Assembly (NCBI GenBank): GCA_028015205.1
Contig: CM051514.1
Coordinates: 46,268,150-46,332,149, forward strand
Direction: 5' to 3'
Source: Mytilisepta virgata
Taxonomy: Eukaryota > Mollusca > Bivalvia > Mytilida > Mytilidae
DNA: 64,000 nucleotides
Positions 37,382 through 50,300 of the stretch are shown in pieces. A model generated the notes under the pieces. The model saw nothing but the letters and a program-made list of their open reading frames with translations. It had not been told where the DNA came from and did not search any database. Position 1 is the stretch's first letter. Each line of letters starts with the position of its first letter. The translations under genes and the position numbers were made by a program.

Positions 37382-38598
37382 ACATATACTAGTATAGTAA
37401 CACAAACTGGACAATTCTTTTATATGCTAACTGTAAATATTATGACAGAAACAAATATATAGAAATAAAAAAAAAAATTTTTTAATAAATAATTATAATA
37501 TTAATTTTGAAGGTTTCAAATTCAAGTAACATCAAGTCTTTCAAGGACCTGTGCAAACTCTGTTAAATATTATTTGGTCGATTTTTTTAGTAAAGGTTTG
37601 CCATACTTGTCTGAGGTCAGGATTCCAAGACAAATTTTTGAAAGAAGACCACTCAAGGACGATTCCACAAAGGTCTTGTCCTCATTGGCCTAATAGTTTT
37701 AGAAGAAATAACAAATATTTTCTTTTCCTTATTTTTCTATTTTTTTATGAACAGCAAGGTCCAGGAAACAATTATCTACAAGAAGGATGTCAGTATAATA
37801 AGACAAACAAATATATAATTGTATAAAATGTTTTACTTTTTCTCATTAAAAATTAAATGCATCTGAGCAATAAGGTAAGTGGAATAGTTCCTTTATCACA
37901 GTATATTAGAATAAATATTTGACCTGAATAAGAAATATCAATACAATCAAGTAATAAGTACTAAAAATATCAGAAAATACTTTTTTGTTTGACATAAAGC
38001 CTGTAATTAACAATTTCCAGCATACAGAACATACCATATCATAGTAACAATATACACAAAAACCTATATCCACACTAAATTTGTTCAAATATTTTCAGGC
38101 CCATCTGCATAAAATTTTTCATAATACTGGCAATTGCTTTTTTCTGTAATTTAGAAGATTTTTGGGGTAAAATATGGCAATAATAATTCATTTTTGCTTG
38201 ATTTTATTTCTTGAAGAAATGGGAAGAGATGAATTCTGTTAAAATATGAAGTCTTCTCACATTAACACACAAAAAATATTATGAAAAAATAAATTATGAA
38301 AATATAATTTGTACACTAACCATATTTTAAACTAATAATTACATTATAATCTCTTTTTAATTTGATCTCATCAACAATGCAGGAGCAGACTTAACAAACT
38401 GAGACTGGTGAAAAATGGTGATTTACCACTGAAAATCTAACAATTCATAGGAAATTAATATAGTTTTTTTTTTTAACTCTACAGTCAGTTGACATAAATA
38501 TTCGCAAACTTCGATTTTTCCCACAGGTTTCTATAGAAATTCACAAATTTTCAAAAATTATTGCGGAGTCATTTCTCAACAAATTTTCATGAAATTTG
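37382..38598. other. Non-coding stretch
   Basis: AT-rich. 37560-37700 is a further diverged core unit of the preceding family (GAAGACCACTCAAGGACGAT). The rest shows no gene. Confidence 0.4.
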
Positions 38599-38611
38599 CA
38601 TCATCAGAATG

Positions 38612-38846
38612 TTTGTTTGTTTGTTTAGGGTTTTACACCCTTTTCAGCACATTTGGCTATATCGCGGCGGCCAGTTTTTATTGGTGGAGGAAGCCGGAGT
38701 ACTCGGAGAGAACAACCAATCTTCGGTAGGAAAATTGGCAATCCTTGTCAATTAAGATTGGAGTCGAACACACCCTGCCACAGGTGAGATTTGAACTCAT
38801 TAGTAGTCATGACGAACTACCTAGATTACACGGCCACCAAGGCCCC
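38612..38846 (-). mobile_element. tRNA-derived SINE, 235 bp, with 13-bp target duplication
   Basis: It is flanked by CATCATCAGAATG at 38599-38611 and 38847-38859. Read on the minus strand, the head (GCCTTGGTGGCCGTGTAATC) carries a B-box-like GAGTTCAAATCTC. The body contains a CTCCGAGTACTCCGGCTTCC block, a sequence I recall as common in molluscan SINEs. It ends in an (AAAC)n tail. Confidence 0.8.
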
Positions 38847-39301
38847 CATCATCAGAATGAAAAAAGTTTCAAGTTTCAATTTATTTTTTTATTTATATAT
38901 ATATTTTTGCAATTCAGAATTTCTAGATTTCAGAGTTGTAATTTAATCACAAAAAAGATTAATGATGTAAAAAAATTGGTTGAATATATAGGGAAAATAT
39001 GACATCACAATTTTTTTCGTAACTAAATCATCATCACTCATAAACCGGGAAGCGGATATACACAAACAAATAAACAATGAAAGTTCAAATATTTCTCTTT
39101 CTAAAATTGAAAATTTCTTGAAAATTGGTTGAAAAATGACTTTCCAATAATTTTTGAAAAATTGTGAATTTGTTTAGAAACCTATGGGAAAAATCGAAGT
39201 TCACAAATAATTATGTCCACTGACTGTATGTACTGACATAAAAAAAGATGTCAGCAAAATTATTGGTATCTAACAAAAACGCAATCACTCATACTTTCTA
39301 T

Positions 39302-39556
39302 CATCCTCCCAAGTCAGGGTTTCGTATCCACTTTCTTTCCTACAAACCCCTGGCATCACCCATTTATATTTTGAGGGTCAAACATATCGCCGCCTAGAGT
39401 GTGACCTAGAAAATTCTACCTACGACGCACATGGATTCTCTTTTGACCTGAGAAGAACCAATGAAAATCTTTCACTTCCAACCTGCAAAATATGAATGTG
39501 TGATGTCAAGGATTTGTAGGAACGAACATGGATACAAAACCTGACTTGGGAGGATG
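39302..39556. mobile_element. Foldback MITE with 9-bp target duplication, 255 bp
   Basis: It has the same ends as the element at 16277-16432 (CATCCTCCCAAGTCAGGG and CCTGACTTGGGAGGATG), but its centre is about 100 bp longer. It is flanked by ACTTTCTAT at 39293-39301 and 39557-39565. Two copies with different but perfect 9-bp duplications define the element ends and point to a Mutator-like transposase. Confidence 0.85.
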
Positions 39557-39565
39557 ACTTTCTAT

Positions 39566-41377
39566 TTTCACAATAAAGTTAAGTCAAATCTTTTCAATTT
39601 GTCATTTTATTAGACTCTTGACTTTGAAGAACATCCCTGTGCTTTGCACATACATGTATGTGAATCAATCTGTTGTTCAGTCACGTGTAGATTTTCGGTA
39701 TTTTAATTCTGTTAGTTGTACTGTAATTATTACATTTTACATAGTAGTACATTTATTTCTATAAACATTCAATATTGTTCATTTAGACAACACTAAAAAT
39801 ATCAGTGTGAACAAAGGATCTTACACAATATCTTACAATGTATTTACAATTTATATACATGTAATGGTATATATTGTAGAAAAAATTTTGTACACCTTGG
39901 AAAAATATAAACAACTTCTGATGAAAAAAAAAAAATATTAAAAAGAAAATGATGTCACGACCTTTCAATAATCTTTTTATTGTTTATAAAAAAATTTGAA
40001 CTTTTTCTAAAACGCAAAAAATATATAATATATATGTCATGGAAATAATTTTACTGTGTCTCTTATTAAAAACTGCAAGTTGTTTTTTGGTAATATCTCA
40101 AATCTTTCTTTAAAATTAAATTAAAAACTATTACCCTACCTTTTTTTTCCAGTATTCATATTTAATTATTCTATATTCCACAGCTGATATATTATGAGGG
40201 CACATTTTTCCCTTTGTGTTGCATTTCATTGATTTTTACATAAAATATGAACGTCAACACAAACAAATGTGACCATGCTGAATATGTGGAAGTTTCCAAC
40301 AGTTTGATCCATGTTGACTTTCAGGACATAGTTATGTATAGAATTGTAATATAGTGCGTAGTTTTTCATCGAGAAATCAGTCGTCAAGGTAGAAATCAGT
40401 TGCCAAGGTATATCAGACACATAGTAAGAAATAAATCATAAACTGTATGATTTTTATGAAATTAAAAACAAAATGGAAATTTAAATTTTCAAATAAAGGG
40501 ACTAAAATGTATTACAAATATTCTGTCTGAGGACTTTCAGTTCAAATGAACATTGATATTCACAATGAATTAAATCTACTAACCCAAAGACAAAAGTCTT
40601 AGAATTGGTGTTAAGGACAAAAAAATGCACAATAATAATATGTAGAAAATATTTTCACCGTAAAACAAGACATGAGCTGTCAAATTGAGAGTTAACGGGG
40701 ATTTTCCTTCATTCTGTTGTTGGAAAACCCAGTTACTAAAATTCACAACCATATCATTTCTCTGTACTTCCTTGGCATGATTTAAAAATGTTCACACTCC
40801 TTTAGGAACAAAAAATTAAATTCCAGGAATTTTTACAGTTTACAGGATGTTTTTACAAAATGGTGGGCAACAATAGTTCAATTTTGTTATGTACTTGCGT
40901 TTTTAATTTTTTAGTCACAAAAGTTATTTGAAACATCAGTTTGCCCTGTGTCAATAAATATGTATCTGATCTGGACATTTTATAATTTATTCACTCCAAA
41001 TATCATCTTCACACAGGTCAACTGGCAATAACACATAGTATGAAATTATGGATTGAATTATATTGGCCAAAAATATTGGAGGTTCTCCAAATGTCTAAAG
41101 AATTTCTAAAAGTAAAATGCAAATACTGATAAATTTCATGGACATCTTACAGATCTTGGCCATTTTTTGGAATTTGCAAGGATATTTCTCTACCTGGAAT
41201 ATGTAAAATGAAAAATCATGGATTTGTCCTGTTTTCATGGACGTGCAGGAACTTGATTTAAATAATATTAAATTACATTTAAATCAATATAACAATGTTA
41301 TTATTACACATTTTGAAACACTAGTCAGAATAATCATCATAAAACTGTAGCTGAACATATTCGTACTCAGCATGAGG
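39566..41377 (-). other. Probable 3' UTR and downstream flank of the acid phosphatase gene
   Basis: AT-rich, with no open frame of note. Minus-strand AATAAA signals occur at 40986-40991 and 39976-39981, among others. The true polyadenylation site cannot be chosen from sequence alone. The segment nearest the stop (41324-41377) is an in-frame extension treated separately. Confidence 0.4.
41321..41377 (-). other. In-frame 18-codon extension after the acid phosphatase TGA
   Basis: Directly after the TGA (41378-41380) the same frame continues PHAEYEYVQLQFYDDYSD to a TAG at 41321-41323. The stretch is acidic, rich in Tyr, and contains YEYV, a YxxPhi-type sorting motif such as lysosomal acid phosphatase tails use for endocytosis. 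It may be a former tail cut off by a CGA-to-TGA change, a readthrough product, or an alternatively spliced tail. Confidence 0.45.
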
Positions 41378-44300
41378 TCATCTGAATGAGTTGTATGATA
41401 TTTTTAGTTTTCTAAACCGAAAGAACGTAATCACCATCACTATCAGCAGGAACAATATTACGGATGCTAATATTATTGTTGTTAACTGATCTGGAAAAGA
41501 AACAAATCTTATTTTCAATCTCCAAAAATTACACACAAGTTTTATTTACTACACAACAAAATAAGTAACATAATTTTACCATATGTTTTGAAGGAAATAA
41601 AACAGTTGGCAAACCAAGTTGAAAACCCATAAATTATAAATATTTTTGCAAATTTTCTCTTATCATATATTCCACAAATGGTCAACATAATATCAAAATT
41701 AATGCCAAACAAGTAGAAAACACACGTTAACACATTTTGCAGTTTTTCTGTATGTTTAATTTTTAAAATGACACACTTAATAAAGAAAAATTGCAAGATG
41801 TGTTAACATGTGTTTTATACTTGTTTGGCATAAAATTTATTTGTTTTTTGGTATTCTTTTAGCCATATATTAGCTTTATTGGTATCTAAGACCCTTGCCA
41901 AAAAAATTTCAATCTTTAAAATGAAGATAGAAATTAAACGCACCTTACCACAGCTCTATTTTGACTAAAAAATTACAGTGTTATCAGGTTTTTGGTCAAT
42001 ACTATTCACTACAATTTGCCTCATTAATTTGACCACTAAGGGCTGTTGTGTTACGGTTAAACCATAACAGCATAAAAGAAACCTAGTATACATTGGCTAA
42101 TGGAGATTCTGTGATTTAATCAAGCTATAAGAAGGAATAATCGTGGATAAATTTTAATTTCTAAATTTTGCATTACCAGTATATAATTTTTTTTTACACC
42201 AGAGTCTTGAAATCAATATTATCTCAGTTACTGTGAACTAACAAATTTTTTTGTGAATTTATTGCAAACATTTATTAATAGACAATGTAAATAGATAAAT
42301 TTCGACAACTGAAGTACTTTTTATGATACCAACATACCCATTATATGCCTTTTTTAACAGCATGTTGTTTTTTGGGAATATGTCTTAAAATGAAGGTAAA
42401 AATTGAAACTTTTTGTTTCAAATAGTTGTTATCAATTGTTGAAATGACTCAAATATTTGAGAGCGGATTCATTGATTTAAGATGTATGAAGTTGTAGGAT
42501 ATACATGTATGTAACTCTTGTTTCCAGTCTACTGTAATTACTCTAATTTACACACTTAAATTCACATATTTTTTTAGGAAAATTGGAAAATCATTTGTCT
42601 TTCCATCTTCATTCTTTGACTTAATAAGATCCACCTGGTCAATGTACTTTAAACTGCCTCGGTGGTCTTGTGGTAGCGTGCTCGCCCTGAGTGCGGAAGG
42701 TCGCGGGATCGATCCCGGCCGGGTCAAACCAAAGACATTAAAATTGGTATGTGCTCCTTCTCCGCTAAGCACGCGGCATCTAGGAGTAAGAGCAAAGACT
42801 GCTCGGCTCAGAGTCAGTATAATATGTCCGAGTGAGGTGATATGTCTTCTTGCGGACAGTTACCTTGTGAGCTAGCACATTAAACATCTGATTTAGCGTG
42901 TCGGTCTAGTACAAAGCAGGGATCATATTCATTATCATATCAACATGTTCTCGTCCTGATATGCACCTGTTGCCACTGGACGTTAAACAATAATTCATCC
43001 ATCCTTCCATCAATGTACTTTAAGAATAGGAAATCAAAATAATAGGTCACACATGCGGTATTGTTATTTCATTTTGCTTTCTTGAATTGATCTCTCTTGT
43101 ACCTTAAAATAGTTGTTTTAATGTTGAAGACGAGAACTGTGGCAAACTTCAAACGACCCGCCATGTTGTTGACAAATATGCAACATGTCATTCGGATTCG
43201 GAGCATCTCAAATGATTTTTACAACACATGTTCAATGTTTGTTGTCTTGTCGTCTTGTAAGAATATATATAAAAGTAATGAAATGTCTAATGGGAGGATT
43301 TCTTTTCCAATAACATTATTCATTTCATTGAATATTTCAAATTTGTTCCTCTGAGAGACTATGCAATTCCGATCCAAACTTGTTTCATATTTTTTTTCAA
43401 AAATAAACTTCCAGGTAGGAAAAATTCAATGAAACTTACTTAATGATTGATCTTCTTTCAAAAAATTTTATGAAGATAGATAGTTTAAATTGTTTAGAAA
43501 GACAAAATAAACATTTGATAATAAAATGCTCCGCTGGGCGCAGCTAGATACGACCGCAGATGTCGAACCCTGAATAGTTGGGGCAATTATGAACACAACA
43601 TTCAAGCTTGATACAATACTGAATTTGGATTGTGAATAAATATTTGACACAGCATAGGTTTCTGACACAGAATGAATGTTGTCTAAGAACTTAAAAATTT
43701 TTAATTTACCTATTCAAACCATATCAGTATTATTTGTTTTTATATATAAATCAGAAATAACCAATTTAAAATTTAAAATTGGGCACACATATCAATTTCT
43801 TGCTATTGCGCAATACTGTGTAATTGAAAATTTCTTCAAATATTTGACACATAATAGGTTTCTGACACAGAATAACTGAAATCAAAGAACTTAAAATTGG
43901 TCATATGATTTGAATTTATATTCAATTTTTTGCTTCTTGTGCAATACAATATGCTGTGGAGAATTGCCCCCCCCCCCCAAAAAAAAAATAATAATTTACC
44001 CCTTTTTTTAGCTTTTGTGCAATACACTATGAAGTTGCACATTGACCCCCCCTCCCAAAAAAAAAAACAAAAAACAATAAAATTGATTGTAACCCCCCCT
44101 TTTTTTTGCTAAAAAAAATTTGAAATTTTCTTTTTAATTTATGAAATATGAAATGAGAAAAAATTACCCCCTCCCCAATTTCTCATTTACCCCCCCCCCC
44201 CAAAAAAATAATAATTTACCCCTTTTTTTAGCTTTTGTGCAATACACTATGAAGTTGCACATTGACCCCCCCCCTCCCAAAAAAAAAAAAACAAAAAACA

Positions 44301-47300
44301 ATAAAATTTATTGTAACCCCCCCTTTTTTTGCTAAAAAAAATTTGAAATTTTCTTTTTAATTTATGAAATATGAAATGAGAAAAAATTACCCCCTCCCCA
44401 ATTTCTCATTTACCCCCCCCCCCCCCCAAATTTTGTTTTCAACCCCCCCACCCATTTCTTTATACTTTGCAACCATAACAGCCCATTTAAATACACCATA
44501 ACATATTAAAATAGAAAATGACATCATAGTCATGGTGGCAAATTTTAAATATACATAATTTAAAAGCAGTTTAGATAAGATAAACAAAAAATCTTCATCA
44601 GCACATTTTATATTGGCAAATTTCCAATGGAATTTGTTAATAATAAAGTTTTGATAACAGGGCACACATATCAATTTCTTGCTATTGCGCAATACTGTTC
44701 AATTGAAAATTTCTTCAAATATTTGACACATAATAGGTTTCTGACACAGAATAACTGAAATAAAGAACTTAGAATTGGTCATATGATTTGAATTTATATT
44801 CAATTTTTTGCTTTTGTGTAATACAATATGCTGTGGAGAATTGCTCCCCACACCACCCAAAAAAAAAAAATTTACCCCTTTTTAGCTTTAATTTTGGACC
44901 CCGATTTGGACCAACTTGAAAACTGGGCCCATAATAAAAAAACTAAGTACAGGTTTAGATTCAGCATATCAAAGAACCCCAAGAATTCAATTTTTGTTAA
45001 AATCAAACTAAGTTTAATTTTGGAACCTTTGGACCTTAATGTAGACCAATTTGAAAACGGGACAAAAATTAAGAATCTAAATGCACGGTTAGATTCGGCA
45101 TATCAAAGAACCCCAATAGTTCAATTTTCGATGAAATCAAACAAAGTTTAATTTTGGACCCCGATTTGGACCAACTTGAAAACTGGGCCCATAATAAAAA
45201 AACTAAGTACATGTTTAGATTCAGCATATCAAAGAACCCAAAGAATTCAATTTTTGTTAAAATCAAACTAAGTTTAATTTTGGACCCTTTGGACCTTAAT
45301 GTAGACCAATTTGAAAACGGGACCAAAAATTAAGAATCTAAATGCACGGTTAGATTCGGCATATCAAAGAACCCCAATAGTTAAATTTTCAATGAAATCA
45401 AACAAAGTTTAATTTTGGACCCTTTTGGCCCCTAATTCCTAAACTGTTGGGACCAAAACTCCAAAAATCAATCCCAACCTTCCTTTTGTAGTCATAAACC
45501 TTGTGTTTAAATTTCATAGATTTCTATTTACTTATACTAAAGTTATTGTGCAAAAACCAAGAAAAATGCTTATTTTGGCCCTTTTTTAGCCCCTAATTCC
45601 TAAACTGTTGGGACCAAAACTCCCAAAAACAATCCCAACCTTCCTTTTGTGGTCATAAACCTTGTGTTAAAATTTCATAGATTTCTATTTACTTATACTA
45701 GAGTTATTGTGCGAAAACCAAGAAAAATGCTTATTGGGCCCTTTTTTGGCCCCTGATTCTTAAACTGTTGGGACCAAAACTCCCAACATCAATCCCAACC
45801 TTCCTTTTGTGGTCATAAACCTTGTGTTTAAATTTCATAGATTTCTATTAACTTATACTAAAGTTATTGTGCGAAAACCAAATGTCTTCGGACGACGACG
45901 CTGACGACGGACGACAACGACGACGCCAACGTCATACCAATATACGACCGCAACAATTTTGCGGTCGTATAAAAACTGAAAGTAATAAACTTTACTTACG
46001 AAGTTAAAATTACCGACTGTCACTATCTAATAACGATTGTAACTTTGACAATTTTTAAAATTTTTTTAAAAATTAGGGTTATCAAAAAAATTTAATTTCC
46101 CTTGAATTTTCAAAAGTTTTGAACAAATAGGGCATCAAATAATTAGAGCTATTATGGTAATACTGTATACTGATGAAATCTGATATAGCTTTCTACGTTT
46201 GATATTAAACTTACAAGTTGTAAATGATACTGAATCATTTTTGGGTGAAGTAATTCCACATTCCTTTTTCCAGTTGACAGGTATATAAGGCTTTGTAATC
46301 TTCTGGAAATCTTCTAATGTACAATTCTCTTTGCAACCTTATAAACAAAAAATTATATCATTTGTTGAATGAATTTCCATAATAATAAATGTATGTTGGA
46401 AAGGGGAGAAGGAACGTCCATTTCAAAGTTGTAAAATTTATTTAATACTGTGGATTCATTAATATTCGTTGTATACCAATTTTCGTGGTTTTCGTGGGTC
46501 CCAGTAATCCACGAATTTAAATATCCAACGAAAAATAATATTTTTACTCTGGTTTAAATGCACTGAAGTTTGAAACCATGGAGTTTTGAACAATTGCGTT
46601 TTTACAGCACGTACTTAAATTCTGACATATGATGAGTTAGCTTTATCCACAGAGGATACAGTGTTTCATGTAATTTTATCTTTGGTAGCATATAAACGCT
46701 CAAAACATTTTATTTAAAAAGGTTTTGATTGTGTAAATTGTGGCGGAATTCACTTCCGGTTTTTTTTTATTCAAACATTTAAGAAAAATCTTAATCCTAA
46801 GTAGACCTTATCAATACAGACTTTCTCATAAATTACAGTAAAAACATCTTGTCAAAAGATAATAAAGCAGAAATTATTGATCGTAATCGGATTAAAAATA
46901 TGTATGTATATGCCCGGAGGTATTTGGTGACAAGTGATTGCAATTTTGTCAATATATATTTCACATTTCACACCTGTTTAACCTAATGAGTAAATAATTA
47001 TGGATTTTGTTAATCTTGTTAAATTCATGACAAGCTTTAATTGTTCCGTTACAAATTTAAAGAATCTGTTTGTTACTCTTTTGTTTAATGAGCGTTTTAA
47101 ATCAGTACTTTACTGTACAACATCAAGTCTGATCGGCACGTTTTGTCGCAGTATTTTCATGATATCTGATGTGCAGAGCCACAAATTTTAGTATTTCAAC
47201 AACTTTTTCATTTTTTTTCTAAGCCAGCAATCCACGAATTTAGGTATCCCAGGAAATGCCTTTTTTCCTCTATCCACGAAAATAAATGAATCCACAGTAA

Positions 47301-50300
47301 CTAGTTATTTATTTCTAAGTAAATGTCTATGTTTCCACTAACTGACCAACCTTTTTTGTCAACATTTTCAGTGTAAGTTCTATTAAAATCAGTGTCTAAT
47401 AGAATACAGTTAAAATTTCTAGAAAATGTTTTGACTTTTGCTTATCTACCCACCCAACATTATTATAGCATGTTAATGGAAACAGAGGCATTTTTTTTCT
47501 TTGCCTTTATAATTTTCATGTTTATTTTTGTTCTTGATTGTTTTATAATTGTGCACCCTTACTGTTATCCACTTTTTAAAATATGGAAAAAGAATTACTA
47601 GTTTGCAAAAATTCACGATAGGAAATGATACAGTAGTTGAAAGGGAGATAACTACCTGGAACTGTCAGAGGATAAGCAGTATCTGAAGTATTTTTGTACA
47701 AGACATTGACATAATATTTTCCATTTGTGTCTTGATGGAGTTCTACTAGTACACAGGCTGCATATGGTGGACTGGTTCCATTTTTAAATAAATTTAATGT
47801 GGTGAGCAATGCAGCTACTGTAGTATCATGCTGAAAGGGATAGGAAAAATAATTGATTTAATTCATTCAAGTCAACAGTTATGTTCAAGTAAAGATTTAA
47901 AAATGAAATATAACTATTAGTAAGTGCAATCCTCAAATTTTACATAAAACATAAGAAACTTTAAGGTAGCACACAACAGACTTTTATCATTTAATACACG
48001 AGGCTTTTAGGATATCCTAAAGTCATAAAATGTCCTATGACTTAGATCTATTTCTTCACATACATTATTTTCTTGGTATTAAGACCCTTTCAAAGTGACA
48101 GAAGCAATCTTGGATCTGAGTGGTATTCATGATTCTTTTAACTCAATATTATCTGAAGCAGAGAACCTTGCATATAATAGGTATCTATTTTCAAATGTTT
48201 ATCGGTGTACAATACATGCAGAAGCAGGGGTTTTTCAAACGTGAACAATTTTTCAATATTTTTTGTTTCCATCATCTGTGCTCCTTTAAATATTTGCTTC
48301 ACCATTACTTACCCCTGAATACATAAACATCTTGGTGTCGATTTTGTTTTGTGAAGCTGCAACCATTTGTTGTACAAATTCTCCAAGTATTGGACCTGAA
48401 AGTCCATATTATCAATTAAATCACAATATAATTTACATAAGGAAACAAACTTTTACATAAAATTCAATACAGTTTTGAAGATGTACACAGACATTAACAG
48501 AATATCATATTGTTTATATATATACAAATTCATACAGTGAAGTCTCATTATCTCAAACTTGGTTGACTCAAAAATTCAGATGAAATTTTTCTATGGTCCC
48601 AAACTTTGTTCCATATAAATCATTTATTTTTACTACTGTTGGGTCCAAATCTGATGAGTTGAAATTTCTGCTATGTCAAATTAACTTTGTACTTTCAAGG
48701 TTGAATAAACAGCTGCATCACGAGCGCATGATATGCCCGTCGTCTTGTGAAAAAAACATAATAAATGTTTTTGGAATCCCCCTTTATTTAGTGGAGCTGC
48801 TGGTGGGATGTATATGGAAACCCAGCAAAACATAAGCGTGTAAACTTTTAAGCAATAGAGATACAGCGCAAAACGTGACCAAAAAAGACTACCTTTTTTA
48901 CCAAAAAGCTCAATAAAAATTCAATAACTCAAAAATAAAATAAAGAATCATCACGAAAAAGTATACAGATCTTTAGATTAATATAACTAAGAAGTGTGTA
49001 AAGTTTTATGCAATAATCATAAATTGTTTTTGAGATATGGCGCGACATGTGAAAAAAACACACCCCTGATTTAGTTACAAAGTCCCGTAACTCAAAAAGT
49101 TTTAATCTTCTTTTCACCAAAAAGTATACAGATCGTTTGACCATCATAACAAACAACTACGTTAAGTTTCATGAAATTTGGATAAGTTGTTCTCAAGTTG
49201 CGGTGTGACATGTTTACGACGGACAGATGGATAGACTGTCGGCATACATTTGTATACCATAATACATCCCGTCAAAATTTTGACGGGCATATAAAAAAGC
49301 ATTAACTTTGTTTTCGATATCACAAATCATGGACACCTTAGCAGTGTTCTCCACAGAACTTTTAAATAGAATTGTGGTAAAAAATTCAGAGAGGTTTATA
49401 ATGTATCGTTCTATTAATGAAAATATTTATGCAGATCTGAATAAGATTTCTGATCATTTATGAGAAATAATAAATTATTATGTAGAATTTTGCCGGATTT
49501 TAATTATTCTGGTTGTTCCTATGTGAATTAAGGTAAAAGGGAACAGATCATTGCATAAAAATTAGAATATATATACATTGGTAAAAATTAATAGCCCAAT
49601 GCTAAGAAGTTATAGCACAGTGGAGAAAAATTATAACACATTGGTAAAAAATTATATACCACAGTGTTATATAAGCCTGGGGATAGCACTGACCTATTTA
49701 AACAAAACCTGAAGAATAACAGTCTATAACAGCTTATAAATTTGTTTGCCTTTCAAAAGGTGGTCTGATATTCAATTGTGCCTCATTAATGATACTGTTG
49801 TAATTATTGGAATAAATTTAAAACAGAATCAATTTCCTTTCATCAACTTTGTACCAAAAAATGGTAAAGTGTCTGAAGCGCCTATCACAGGTCTGCCAAT
49901 GCCCACCCCCCCCCCCCCAAAAAGGTTGAAGGAAAAACCTGTTATTGGAATTATCAGGAATATTGACACATTTGCAAGTTGACATACTATATCTACTTAC
50001 CTCCCTTTAATCGACTCTTTTCACGGCCACTATACATCAATCTAAACTGCCAATCATCCAGAAAACGTAACTTTTCATATACTGTCATCCCTTCTTGTTT
50101 CCATGGTTCATCTGCCCACTTTACAACTGACATGTTATGTGCTTTCTAAAAGGAAAATTAAATATTTTCTTGAGAAAGCCTGGTTTAGTTTTTCATCTTT
50201 TTATGTATTCATTCTATAAATTAAATTCATCAAGCAAAATGAAGAAATATCAGTTCTTTTTTTCTATTTTCCAAGAAGTTCTGTTTTTATATAGCAATAT

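Noticed and set aside
41491..41560. Alternative reading frame of the last acid phosphatase exon ([13 protein letters not shown])
   Set aside because: The phase of exon 10 (one base left over) selects the frame that gives a 22-residue membrane anchor, as the family requires.
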